From positions 1 to 64,000 of the forward strand of contig JAFGDS010000093.1 of assembly GCA_016931995.1 (NCBI GenBank): DNA of 64,000 nucleotides, written 5' to 3'. The first letter of the stretch is position 1; the number at the start of each line of letters is the position of its first letter. Position numbers and translations under genes: made by a program. Of the stretch, positions 9,161 through 17,978 are shown piece after piece. Source of the stretch: Pirellulales bacterium (lineage in GTDB: Bacteria > Planctomycetota > Planctomycetia > Pirellulales > Thermoguttaceae). A model generated the notes under the pieces. The model was not told the origin of the DNA, did not search any database, and saw nothing but the letters and a program-made list of their open reading frames with translations.

Positions 9161-10303
9161 ATGCCCACGTTGAGCGTCTGTCTCATCGCCAAAAACGAAG
9201 AGCGCAACATCGAGCGGGCGCTGCGGTCCGTCGCCGGCGTCGCCGACGAGATCATCGTCACCGACACCGGCTCCACCGATCGGACCGTCGAGATCGCCGC
9301 CCGTTGGGCCACCATCGCCCATTTCCCCTGGGTGGACGACTTCTCGGCCGCGTACAACTACTGCAACGCCCGGGCCCGCGGCGAGTGGATCTTCATGCTC
9401 GACGCCGACGAGGAACTCCTCGCCGAATCGCGCGAGGAGCTCGCGCGTTGCCTCGCGTGCGACCGCGCGCTGGCGTTCACCGTGTTGCGCGAGGACCTCG
9501 TCGATCGGAACCGGCCGGACCAGTACACGCTCATGCTGCACCCGCGGCTCTTCCGCAACCGGCCGGAAATCCACTTCGTCGGCCACATCCACCACCATTT
9601 CACCCCGCCATTGAACGAAATCGCGGCGAAGACCGGTCAGGAGGTTCTTCCTTCGGGCATCCGCATCCGGCATTACGGATACGCCGAGGGCGACAAGCGG
9701 GCGAAGCTCGAGCGCGCGGCGCGCCTCATGGAACTGGACCTGCGTGATCGGCCGGGTGAGTTCTACTATCTCGTCGAATTGGGCCGGACGTACCTTGCCC
9801 TGGGCAACGAGCAAGGCGAGGCCCTGCTGGTCGAAGCGGCCGACATGGTACGCCGACAGCACTCGCAGGCCATCGAAGGCGGCGGGATGCTCGCCGCGCT
9901 CCTGGAGCACGTCCTGGCGTGCGACCGGCTGCCGGCCGGATTCCCGCTGGCGTGGGAAGACGCCCGGCGGCTGGCGCTGACCATGTTCCCCCGCGCGACG
10001 CCGCTGTTGTGGCAGATCGCGCGGCGCGCGTTCCGCCAGAACCGGTTCGACGCCTGCGCCGCGCTTTTGGAGCGGATCGTCGCCCTCGACCGCGAAACGG
10101 CCTACGACCAACTGATGAGCTTCGATCCCCGCATCATGCGCGACGACGCTCTGCTGAACCTGGGCGTCTGCTACACGCATCTGGGCAAGGTGGGTCCCGC
10201 CGCGCATTGTTTCCGGCAACTGCTCGACAGCCCCACGCGGGTCGCCGAGGCCAAGGCGAACCTGAACCGCCTCCGCCGCCGGCGCGACCACCGTGGAAGA
10301 TAA
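9161..10303 (+). CDS. Family 2 glycosyltransferase with TPR-like C-terminus
   Basis: 380 residues. The GT-A core starts at once (LSVCLIAKNEERNIERALRS), followed by VTDTGSTDRT near residue 35 and the metal-binding stretch FMLDADEELL at 79-87. The HIHHHF motif is near 148. Residues 190-375 are helical, TPR-like repeats (FYYLVELGRTYLALG, LLNLGVCYTHLGKVG). This is the architecture of SPBc2/Cps-type GT2 enzymes that add sugars to surface proteins or polysaccharide. Close coupling to PEP-CTERM genes is usual, because such proteins are often glycosylated or embedded in exopolysaccharide. The substrate is unknown. Confidence 0.88.
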   Translation: MPTLSVCLIAKNEERNIERALRSVAGVADEIIVTDTGSTDRTVEIAARWATIAHFPWVDDFSAAYNYCNARARGEWIFMLDADEELLAESREELARCLACDRALAFTVLREDLVDRNRPDQYTLMLHPRLFRNRPEIHFVGHIHHHFTPPLNEIAAKTGQEVLPSGIRIRHYGYAEGDKRAKLERAARLMELDLRDRPGEFYYLVELGRTYLALGNEQGEALLVEAADMVRRQHSQAIEGGGMLAALLEHVLACDRLPAGFPLAWEDARRLALTMFPRATPLLWQIARRAFRQNRFDACAALLERIVALDRETAYDQLMSFDPRIMRDDALLNLGVCYTHLGKVGPAAHCFRQLLDSPTRVAEAKANLNRLRRRRDHRGR

Positions 10304-10349
10304 TCGGAATGAACGTGTTCGTGGATAACCCTTGCTGAGGAGAACTTTG

Positions 10350-11189
10350 ATGCGGGCAACAGCGATTATTGTCGTTGGCTCCCTTTGGGTGTTTCTTCCT
10401 TGTTGCACGGCGTCTCAGGGCGAGAGCCTCGTCTTCTTTGATGAAGACGGCGGCGCCGGCAACCCGCGGGGGTTGTACAATTTTGACACCACAACGGGCG
10501 CTTCCACGCTCCGTTGTGCGATGGGTGGCAACGAGCGGTTTTTCGGCATGGATGTTCGACGCTCCGACCAGAAGGTGTTCGCGGTCGACTTGTGGGGCCG
10601 CGGCTTGTGGACGATCAACGTGAACACGGGCGAGAAGGCGCTTGTTGGAACGATGTCAGCAATCGACCGTCCGGAGGGCATCGCCTTCCACCCGATATCG
10701 GGTGAGTTGTACGTTAGCTCCGTCGTCGGTGATCTCTACAAGGTCAATCCCGATACGGCAGAGACCGACCTCATTGGATCTGCCGGCCAGAGCCTTAACG
10801 GCCATTCCTTCACACCGGACGGCACCAGACTGCTTGCGTTCCATCAAGCGGCCGGCTCCTGCTTCGAGGTCGATATCACAACGGGTTTGGCGACTCGCAT
10901 CAGCGACGGCATTCCCTCCTCCCATGTTCCTGAAGACTCGGCCTTCACCCTGGACGGCGCCCTCTATCTCACCAGTTACAGCGGCTTCATTTTTGAATTG
11001 GATCCGATTTCCGGATTGAGACGCCAATCCTGGAGCACGGGTTTGGGCTCGCGCCTGCTGGGCCTTATCACCGCCCCAATCCCCGAGCCAACCACCGGCG
11101 CCTCGTTGGGCGCGCTGGCCGTCTTGGCTGCTTGCGGCGTTTCATGCCGACGGGCACGGCTCCTGGGCAAAAGCCTCCAGCAGCCATGA
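10350..11189 (+). CDS. PEP-CTERM protein with beta-propeller-like body
   Basis: 279 residues from the ATG at 10350, with GAGGAG about eight bases before it. A signal peptide (residues 1-27, LWVFLPCCTASQG) precedes repeated units such as FAVDLWGRGLWTIN, LYVSSVVGDLYKVN and LLAFHQAAGSCFEVD, which look like propeller blades. The tag is IPEPTTG, a short hydrophobic run and RRARLLG. The hydrophobic part contains two Cys residues. No enzymatic residues are recognised. It is probably a surface-displayed structural or binding protein of the same system as 6823-9156. Confidence 0.8.
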   Translation: MRATAIIVVGSLWVFLPCCTASQGESLVFFDEDGGAGNPRGLYNFDTTTGASTLRCAMGGNERFFGMDVRRSDQKVFAVDLWGRGLWTINVNTGEKALVGTMSAIDRPEGIAFHPISGELYVSSVVGDLYKVNPDTAETDLIGSAGQSLNGHSFTPDGTRLLAFHQAAGSCFEVDITTGLATRISDGIPSSHVPEDSAFTLDGALYLTSYSGFIFELDPISGLRRQSWSTGLGSRLLGLITAPIPEPTTGASLGALAVLAACGVSCRRARLLGKSLQQP

Positions 11190-11354
11190 CCGGCCAGCGC
11201 TCGATGTCTGCAAGTGCTCGCGACGCCGGGAAGTGACGAACGGCCCGCATTTGCCCGACGCCTCCGCGTCCTCCGTGGTGCACCTCCTTCTCGTCTTCCA
11301 CACCCACCACGCACCCCCCTGAAGAATCCACGGGTTTCTCGCCGCGATTCCCTC

Positions 11355-11399
11355 TTGACACCTACGACCGCCGTAGTACAATGCGGCTACGACGTGTGT
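11355..11399 (+). promoter_or_regulatory. Promoter with BlaI-type operator
   Basis: TTGACA (11355-11360) and TACAAT (11377-11382) are separated by 16 bases. The spacer is filled by the palindrome CTACG-ACCGC-CGTAG (11362-11376). A second half-site, CTACGAC, begins at 11388, just after the -10. TAC/GTA dyads over the promoter are what BlaI/MecI repressors bind, and the first gene encodes such a repressor. Autoregulation is therefore likely. Confidence 0.7.
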
Positions 11400-11436
11400 A
11401 ATAGTCGGGGCCGTGACGCAAGGAGAAGGTGTCGAG

Positions 11437-11847
11437 ATGGCCAGGAAACGCAAGGTGCCCCGGCTGTCGGCCGGGGAGATGGAAATGCTCCAAGTGCTGT
11501 GGCGCGAGGGGCCGGTCACGCTGGTCGAGGCGCAGCGGGCGCTGGGCCGGCCGATCGGATACACGACGGTGCAAACGCGGCTCAACCGGCTCGTGGACAA
11601 GGGCGTTGTCGCCCGCAACCCCGAGCGGCCCGCCCGCTACCAGGCGGCCGTCGCCCCCGAGGACGTGAGCGCCGGCCACTTGGAGTTGCTTCTCGAACGG
11701 GTCAGCGGGGGCAACGTGGTGCCGCTGGTGGCCCACCTCGTGCAAGATCGAACGCTCAGCGACGACGAGATCGGGCAGCTTCGTGACCTGGTGAACGAGG
11801 CCCAGCGACGCGCGCAATCCAAACGGTCCGGGAGGGGAAAACGATGA
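11437..11847 (+). CDS. BlaI/MecI/CopY family repressor
   Basis: 136 residues from the ATG at 11437 (MARKRKVPRLSAGEMEML), preceded by AAGGAGAAGG. The winged helix covers residues 8-75: ILs..E.eVL..LW, GYTTVQTRLNRLVDKG and the wing R...PARYQA. The C-terminal dimer part is helical. These repressors are inactivated when a partner M56 protease is activated by a signal. The partner here overlaps by ATGA (11844-11847), so translation is coupled. The inducer is unknown. Planctomycetes carry many such pairs unrelated to beta-lactam resistance. Confidence 0.9.
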   Translation: MARKRKVPRLSAGEMEMLQVLWREGPVTLVEAQRALGRPIGYTTVQTRLNRLVDKGVVARNPERPARYQAAVAPEDVSAGHLELLLERVSGGNVVPLVAHLVQDRTLSDDEIGQLRDLVNEAQRRAQSKRSGRGKR

Positions 11848-14800
11848 ACGGGGCGCTCGAAGTCGTTCTTGTCGCGGTGGCGCGCACGAGCGCGCTGGTG
11901 GCCGCCGCGGCGATCGTGGTTTTCGGGCTGTTGCGACTGGCCCGGGTGTCGTCGCCGGCGGTGCATCGCGCGGCGTGTTGTCTGGTGCTCGCGGTGGGCT
12001 GGTTTTGGGTGCGTCTGCCCGTGACGATTGCGTATTGCCCGGCGGAACCGCGGCCAGTCGAGGCCATTGCAGAGTCGATCGCCCCTCGCCCCTCGTCCCT
12101 CGCCCCTCACAACAGCGTCGAAGGGGACAGTCCCATTTTCGCTGAGACGAGAATTGGGACAGTCCCCTTACCCCCGGCCCCTCTCCCGCAAGCGGGCGAG
12201 GGGAGCGGCGCGATCGACGCTCGTGCCCAAAACAACCCCGGCGATCTCGTTGCGCAACCCGCGGCCCTCGTCCCCCGGCGCCCGTCCCTCGCCCCCTACG
12301 ACAGCACCGAAGGGGACAATCCCCTTTTCGCTGAGACGAGAATGGGGACAGTCCCCAGTGCCGCAGTGCCCTCAACCCCGGCCCCTCTCCCGCAAGCGGG
12401 TGAGGGGAGCGTTGATCTCGCAGCCCCCCGCTTCGCGCCCCTCGTATTTCGCGATTGGGCCGTCGTCGGCGCGCTGGCCATCTGGCTGACCGGCATCCCG
12501 GTCGTGGTGGCCGTGTGGCTTGCGCGCTACGCGCGTTTCGTGCGTCGGCTTCCCGCAGGCCGGCCGGGCGACAAAGCGTGGCAGGACGAGTGGACCGCGC
12601 TTCTCGGCGAACAAGGCGTCCGCCGCGCGATCCCCTTGCGCGTGACCGCGCGGACCGGGCCGCTTCTGTGCCGGTTGCCGCGGGAGTACGTGCTTCTCGT
12701 GCCCGAAGGGCTGTGGCGCACGCTCGCCCCGCCCGAGCGGATGGCCATTCTGCGGCACGATCTGGCCCACTACCAGCGGGCGGACATCTGGAAATCGCTC
12801 GCCGCGCGGATCCTGGCCTTGCCGCACTGGTTCAATCCAATGGCATGGTGGGCGGTCCGCCGGTTTGACGAGGCCGCCGAATGGGCCTGCGACGCCGCGG
12901 CCGTGCGCGACGCGCCGGACGACGCGCCCCGCTTCGCCCAGGCGCTTCTCGGCCTGGCCCAGCCGTCGGGCCATGCCGCCTACAGTCCCGCGGCCGGCGG
13001 CAGCGGCCTGGCCGTGCGGATCCGTCGTCTTCTGGCAACCTATCCCCTGGAGGATTCGATCATGAAACGCCTCGTGATACTCTCCGTCGCGATCCTGCTG
13101 GTGGTCGCGTGCCTCGTCCGCGTGGACCTCGTCGCCCAAGCGCCGGTGAGCGAATCGCCCGCCATCGCAGCGCCCGCCGATGAACCCGCGCCGCCGGCCG
13201 ATGCCCCCGCGCCCATGGCCGAACAGCCGTCGGCGGAAGAACCCACGCCGCCGGCCCCGTCGGTCAATGCCGTTCCAGCGGCGCCTGACGCTCCCGCGTC
13301 GGACGCGCGACCGGCGCGGGCCGAGGCCGCGCTGGCCTCCGCTTCGGAGGACGCGAAATCACAAGCCCGGCTCAAGGCCCTCTACCAGCAGCGCGTCGCC
13401 GTGCTGCGCGAGGCGGAGGAACTCGCCCGCCGGGCGTGTAACGACGGCAACGCGACATCGGACGTGTATTGGTTGGCCAAAGCGGAGCGGCTCCAGGCGG
13501 AACTCGACCTGTGCGACAGCTCGGCGGATCGAATCAGGATCCTCGAGCAACGGTTGGCCGCGCTCCAACAAAGAGAAACGATGATCGCGTCTCGCCGTCA
13601 AGCGGGCGCAGTCGGCGGCGAGGTCGAGACCTTCGAACGGGCAAAGGCCGCGCGGCTCGCCGCGGCGATCACTCTGGAGAAAGAACGCGCTTTGGTCCGC
13701 CAGGAAATTGAAGGCGCGCGGAAGGACCTCCAGGACAAGGCGTCGCGTCTGGAGGCCGAGATCGCCCAGGCCCGACAGGGCGCGGCCGCCGCGGATTCGT
13801 CCCCGGCCGCCCCGCCGGTGGACGACCTGATCGCCACGGCGCGGGCCGCGCAGGAGTCCGCCCAAAAGGCCTACGACACAGGCACTCTCGGTCTCTCCGT
13901 CCTGTTGGACTGCGTGGATCGCCGGTATGAAGCCGAGTTGTTGGCCTGTCCCGGACGGGACCAGCGACTGGCCGTTCACGACCGACGCCTTGCCGATTTG
14001 AAGGCCGTCGTCGCAAAGATCGAGGCGCTCTATTCCGTGGGGGCCCGGGGCGGGGAATCGGAGCGACTCATGACGGCGAAGACGCGGTACCTACTGGCAC
14101 AGCACGATCGCAATGTTGATGCCGCGCGCCAGGCGACACCCGACGAGACGCCCGCGCCCGCCGCGAAGAACCAACCGGCGGCGACCTCCCTGGTGCCAGA
14201 CGTGCCGATGGACTCGACTTGGCCAGCGCCCGCGGAGGCAATCCAACCCCTCGCGGACAACCCGCTTCGCGCGACGACTCCAGCGGTCCCGTCGACTTCC
14301 GTTCCCCTTAGGACTCCAACAACCCCGGCGGCGCCGAATTCTGAGACTCCTGCAGTCTCGGCGGCGCCGGCGGAACCCGCGGCCGCGGACCTACCCGTCT
14401 TGCCTCCGCCGACGGCGCCGGAAACCGCCTCCATGTACGACGGCCTGGCTTTCTTCCAATGGAAAAGCATATGGCGACGGGAACTCAAGCCCGAGCGCCG
14501 GACCGAGGCCGTTCGGGCGATGGCCGCCTTCGCCGGCAGCGGCAAGGGCCCCGAAGCGGTCCGCGAGATCGTCGAGATGATGCGGGAGTACGACGTCTCA
14601 ATGATCGGCGACAACGCGGTGGGGAAGCTCAAGCAGGCCGCGATCAATGCTTTTTCCACCTCGGGCGTGGACGGCTTCCGCGTTCCGCCGGCCACGGCCT
14701 TGCCCGTACTCTGCGAGGAGCTCGAAACCGGCCCCCGCAACGGCCGGCTGTTCGCCGTTTTGGCGCTCGGTGAGTTGGCCGACGAGTCCGCCGACGTTTT

Positions 14801-15620
14801 GCCCGCGCTCGAGCGCGTGCTTCGCGATGAGAAGGACGACGCGGTCCGCAGTCATGCGTTTTCGGCGCTCGTCGCGGGCGGCGCGAAGGGCGATCGGATC
14901 GTGGCCGTCCTGCGTCATTGGGTCGATGCCGGGCGCGAGGACGCCGTGGTCGAGGCAATCGCGGGACTCTACAATACGCGTATCCTTAGTGACAGCGCGT
15001 TGTTGTCCGTAAGTTCTCCCGCGGGCGGCATGGTGTCGTCGCGGGGGCGCGGGGTGGAACTCGCCTCGCGGGCCGGCCCGATCATCAAATTCTTGGTCGA
15101 GCTGGCCCATCACGAGCGGCGCCCGCTGCGGCTGGCGGCGATTCCGGCCCTTGCCCACGTGTCGCCTCTGGACGAGACGGCACGGAAGGCCCTGCTCGCG
15201 GCCCTGGACCACAAGGACCCGGCGACTGCCCAGGCGGCGCTCACGCATTTGGTTTTGTCGTCGGACGGAACCAGTTGGCTGCCGCTGCCGACACTGCTTG
15301 CGGGCACGAAAGACGAAAACCCAAGAATCCGCTGTAGTTGTTTGGCGCGTCTCGCGGCGATGGGTCCCAGACCGAAAGAGGTCCTACCCCGATTCCTCGA
15401 GGCCCTGGAGGAGGAGAAGGACCCAAGCGTGTGGGCGCAGTTGGGCAACACCTTCCTCGCCGAGCTGTCCGCGGAGGCCCCGGCCGCCATTCCGGTCCTC
15501 CGGCGCGTGGTCGAGTCGCACCCGAGTCCCGAAATCCGCGCGAGCGCAGCGGAGTTGCTTCACGCGCTAGAATCGCGTCCGGCCCAATCGGACGCGCTCC
15601 CGGCGGAGCCGAACGGGTAG
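11844..15620 (+). CDS. BlaR1-like M56 membrane protein with coiled coil and HEAT repeats
   Basis: 1258 residues. Membrane helices are at about 10-30, 42-62 and 204-226. Residues 80-195 are two copies of a low-complexity insert (see repeats at 12121 and 12310). The M56 region is 250-352, with LVPEGLWRTLAPPE, then HDLAH at 305-309 and the third ligand E346 in DEAAEWACD. The usual HExxH is HDxxH (GAT at 12759), so catalysis may be weak or lost. A further membrane helix is near 408-425. Then come a Pro/Ala linker, a coiled coil (about 490-750) and HEAT-like repeats (about 870-1250). BlaR1 has a penicillin-binding sensor there; none is seen. It is probably the sensor partner of the BlaI protein. 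Confidence 0.82.
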   Translation: MNGALEVVLVAVARTSALVAAAAIVVFGLLRLARVSSPAVHRAACCLVLAVGWFWVRLPVTIAYCPAEPRPVEAIAESIAPRPSSLAPHNSVEGDSPIFAETRIGTVPLPPAPLPQAGEGSGAIDARAQNNPGDLVAQPAALVPRRPSLAPYDSTEGDNPLFAETRMGTVPSAAVPSTPAPLPQAGEGSVDLAAPRFAPLVFRDWAVVGALAIWLTGIPVVVAVWLARYARFVRRLPAGRPGDKAWQDEWTALLGEQGVRRAIPLRVTARTGPLLCRLPREYVLLVPEGLWRTLAPPERMAILRHDLAHYQRADIWKSLAARILALPHWFNPMAWWAVRRFDEAAEWACDAAAVRDAPDDAPRFAQALLGLAQPSGHAAYSPAAGGSGLAVRIRRLLATYPLEDSIMKRLVILSVAILLVVACLVRVDLVAQAPVSESPAIAAPADEPAPPADAPAPMAEQPSAEEPTPPAPSVNAVPAAPDAPASDARPARAEAALASASEDAKSQARLKALYQQRVAVLREAEELARRACNDGNATSDVYWLAKAERLQAELDLCDSSADRIRILEQRLAALQQRETMIASRRQAGAVGGEVETFERAKAARLAAAITLEKERALVRQEIEGARKDLQDKASRLEAEIAQARQGAAAADSSPAAPPVDDLIATARAAQESAQKAYDTGTLGLSVLLDCVDRRYEAELLACPGRDQRLAVHDRRLADLKAVVAKIEALYSVGARGGESERLMTAKTRYLLAQHDRNVDAARQATPDETPAPAAKNQPAATSLVPDVPMDSTWPAPAEAIQPLADNPLRATTPAVPSTSVPLRTPTTPAAPNSETPAVSAAPAEPAAADLPVLPPPTAPETASMYDGLAFFQWKSIWRRELKPERRTEAVRAMAAFAGSGKGPEAVREIVEMMREYDVSMIGDNAVGKLKQAAINAFSTSGVDGFRVPPATALPVLCEELETGPRNGRLFAVLALGELADESADVLPALERVLRDEKDDAVRSHAFSALVAGGAKGDRIVAVLRHWVDAGREDAVVEAIAGLYNTRILSDSALLSVSSPAGGMVSSRGRGVELASRAGPIIKFLVELAHHERRPLRLAAIPALAHVSPLDETARKALLAALDHKDPATAQAALTHLVLSSDGTSWLPLPTLLAGTKDENPRIRCSCLARLAAMGPRPKEVLPRFLEALEEEKDPSVWAQLGNTFLAELSAEAPAAIPVLRRVVESHPSPEIRASAAELLHALESRPAQSDALPAEPNG
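12121..12169. repeat. In-frame palindromic element, copy A
   Basis: A palindrome lying inside the M56 gene. The left arm starts AAGGGGACAGTCCCA and the right arm ends TGGGACAGTCCCCTT, with a centre of CGCTGAGACGAG. It is translated as EGDSPIFAETRIGTVP, residues 93-108. The CTCTCCCGC palindrome follows at 12171-12205 and also stays in frame (PAPLPQAGEGS). Confidence 0.8.
12310..12356. repeat. In-frame palindromic element, copy B
   Basis: Second copy in the same gene and the same frame, translated as EGDNPLFAETRMGTVP, residues 156-171. It too is followed by the CTCTCCCGC palindrome (12376-12410; PAPLPQAGEGS). The whole unit of about 190 bases is thus tandemly duplicated within the coding sequence. 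Confidence 0.8.
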
Positions 15621-15630
15621 CGGGTAGCCC

Positions 15631-17529
15631 CTATAATCCAAACGGCCATACCTGCGGAATGAGCGCCACGGCCACCACGGCCAGGAGCAGGCCGAGGGGC
15701 CAGCCGACGCGGAAGTAGTCGCGGGGTTTGTAGCCGCCGGGGCCCATCACCATGAGATTCGTTTGGTACCCGACCGGCGTGACGAAGCTCAATGACGCGG
15801 CCAGGGCGACGGCCATGACGAACGGGCGGGGACTGAGCCCGCTGGCCGCCGCCGTGGCCACGGCCAGCGGAAAGAGCATCGCCGCCACGGCCACGTTGGT
15901 AATCAGCTCGGTGAAGACCAGCGCCAAGAGATACATCGCGGCCAAGAGGACGTACGGGTGGCTGCTGCCCACGGCGCCGACCAGCCCTTGGGCGATGGCC
16001 CCGGCCGCGCCGCTTTCGGTCAGGGCGTGTCCCAACCCCAGCGCGCAGGCGATCGTCACGAGCACTTGCAGATCGACGGCCGCGCGGGCTTCGGCCATGG
16101 ACAAACATCGCGAGACGACCATCAGGCCGGCCACCGCGAGGGCGGCCAAGGCCAAACCCGGCATCGATCCGGCGCCCAGAGCCGTCGACGCGCCCAGCCA
16201 CCCGATCAGCCCCGCCACGAGCGCCCCGGCCAACCACGCCCGATCGCTCCGCCGCGGCTCCGAGCCCTCCACGTCGGCCACGAGGAAGAAATCCGCGCTG
16301 TGGCGAAACTGGTCCGGAAAACCGGCGCGGGTTTGCAGCAGCAGCGTATCGCCCACCTCGAGCACCACCTCGCCGACCTTGCTGGGCAGCCGGGCGCCAT
16401 TGCGGTGGACGGCCACGACCGCGGCATTGTAAAGCCGGCGGAAACCCGCCTCGCGCACCGTTCGGCCCACCAGCGGCGACGAGCTGGAAACGACCGCCTC
16501 GGAAAGCCGCCTTGCGCCGCGTTGGGCCGGATGGATCTCGTAGGCGATGTCGCCCGCCGGCACGAGGCCCGGGATCTTCACCAGATCGACGATCGTCGTC
16601 ACGACGCCGGTGAAGACGAGCCGGTCGCCGGCGCGGATGACGTCCTCGGGCGCGACCGGCGTGAGGATTTCCCCGTCGCGGTCGATTTCGATGAGGAACA
16701 GCCCGCGAAGGTGGCGCAGCCCCGCCCGCTCGACCGTCTGGCCAATCAGCCGGCAGTCGTCGCGGACGAGCATCTCGACCAGGTACTCGCGGCGTTGCTC
16801 GTCGAGTCGTTCGATCAGTTCGGTCCGATCGGGCAGGCGCCGCCGACCGATGAGGAGCAGGTAGAGAGCGCCCACGACCGTGCAGGGCAACCCCACCCAG
16901 CCAATCTCGAAAAGGCTCATGCCGCGAAGCTGCCGGCGGAACGCGGGATCGCCGTCGGCGCGGGCGGCGTGCTCGTCCTGCAACAAACCGTTGACCACGA
17001 TGTTCGTGCTCGTCCCCACGAGCGTGCAGGTGCCGCCCAGGATGGCAAGGTAACTCAGCGGGATGAGCAGCCGCGAGGGCGAAACGCCCCGGCGACGGCA
17101 CCAATCGATCACGGTGGGCACGAACATGGCCACCACGGGCGTGTTGTTCACGAAGGCGGAGATGCCAGCCACGGCCACGGAAAGCCGGACCAGGGCCCCC
17201 CGGGCGTCGAGGGCGGTACCCAGGAGGCGGTGACCGATCGCGTCGAGCACGCCCGTGCCACGCAACCCCGCCGCCACAATGAACAGCGCCCCGATCATCA
17301 ACACGGCGGGATTGGCGAAGCCAGCCAGGGCGGATTCGGGTGGAATCACCCCGAGCACCACGACGGCCACCAGACCGCCGGCGAAGAGCAGGTCGGTGCT
17401 GCCGCCTCGGGAAATCTGCAACCCGGCGAAAACCGCCGCCGTGACCAGCAGGCTCAGCCAGCCCTCGGTGGGCATTCCAAGAATCGCAAGCGGAGACATG
17501 CGCTGGCCCGTCCGGATTGGGGGAAACAC
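15631..17529 (-). CDS. SLC13-type transporter with two TrkA-C domains
   Basis: 632 residues from the GTG at 17529; an ATG at 17499 (MSPLAILGMP) is equally good. There are about six membrane helices in each half, with family motifs NNTPVVAMFVPTV near 138 and GTCTLVGTSTNIVVNG near 168, and VTPVGYQTNLMV near 590. Between the halves lie two TrkA-C (RCK_C) domains, roughly 235-310 and 325-410 (LRGLFLIEIDRDGE, AGDRLVFTGV). SLC13/DASS members carry dicarboxylates, sulfate or silicate-like anions with sodium. TrkA-C forms of the CysZ/SlrP type are often sulfate or tungstate importers, but specificity cannot be read here. Its stop lies 11 bases from the convergent M56 gene. Confidence 0.85.
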   Translation of the reverse strand: MFPPIRTGQRMSPLAILGMPTEGWLSLLVTAAVFAGLQISRGGSTDLLFAGGLVAVVVLGVIPPESALAGFANPAVLMIGALFIVAAGLRGTGVLDAIGHRLLGTALDARGALVRLSVAVAGISAFVNNTPVVAMFVPTVIDWCRRRGVSPSRLLIPLSYLAILGGTCTLVGTSTNIVVNGLLQDEHAARADGDPAFRRQLRGMSLFEIGWVGLPCTVVGALYLLLIGRRRLPDRTELIERLDEQRREYLVEMLVRDDCRLIGQTVERAGLRHLRGLFLIEIDRDGEILTPVAPEDVIRAGDRLVFTGVVTTIVDLVKIPGLVPAGDIAYEIHPAQRGARRLSEAVVSSSSPLVGRTVREAGFRRLYNAAVVAVHRNGARLPSKVGEVVLEVGDTLLLQTRAGFPDQFRHSADFFLVADVEGSEPRRSDRAWLAGALVAGLIGWLGASTALGAGSMPGLALAALAVAGLMVVSRCLSMAEARAAVDLQVLVTIACALGLGHALTESGAAGAIAQGLVGAVGSSHPYVLLAAMYLLALVFTELITNVAVAAMLFPLAVATAAASGLSPRPFVMAVALAASLSFVTPVGYQTNLMVMGPGGYKPRDYFRVGWPLGLLLAVVAVALIPQVWPFGL

Positions 17530-17978
17530 GACATTGGCTCAAGTATACCCGATCGGGGCGGGGCGCCGGCGGGGTGGAGACGACGAGCAAGGGCAAGAAA
17601 AACACCGGGATCATTCCGCCTGTAGCGACACCGGCCCGTTTTCCGGCAAGGTTTCGCGCGGCTTCCCAGTTTAATGCCGGCGCGGCCGAGAATCGTTGCA
17701 GGCGATACGAGCCGACGCGCAAGGGTGGCCCGAATTCCCGCAATCCTGCTTGGACCCTCTCAGGCGCGTCATCCGATCAAACTCGCAAACCTCGCCATTT
17801 AGCCGAAAGCCCCTGGCCGACCTAATGGCGATATCTTTTGTGCACCGATACGTGATTCAGCCCGTTGAAAAGCGCGGATTCGACGAACATGGGAGCACGA
17901 TCGCACGGCGGGTTTTGACCATAAACGCGCTCGACCGTCCTGTTGAGTTATGGAGTCTTTCCAGGGAGGACACATGAT
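17530..17978. other. Intergenic region between divergent genes
   Basis: This separates the leftward SLC13 gene from the rightward acidic-protein gene, so it should hold both promoters. I see no clear -35/-10 pair and no coding signal. A strong Shine-Dalgarno (GGGAGGA, 17964-17970) belongs to the next gene. Confidence 0.5.

Noticed and set aside
15560-17743. A 727-codon minus-strand frame over the SLC13 transporter
   Set aside because: It is a GC-rich shadow in another frame; the Arg/Gly/Pro-rich product has no motif, while the 15631-17529 frame shows clear transporter motifs.
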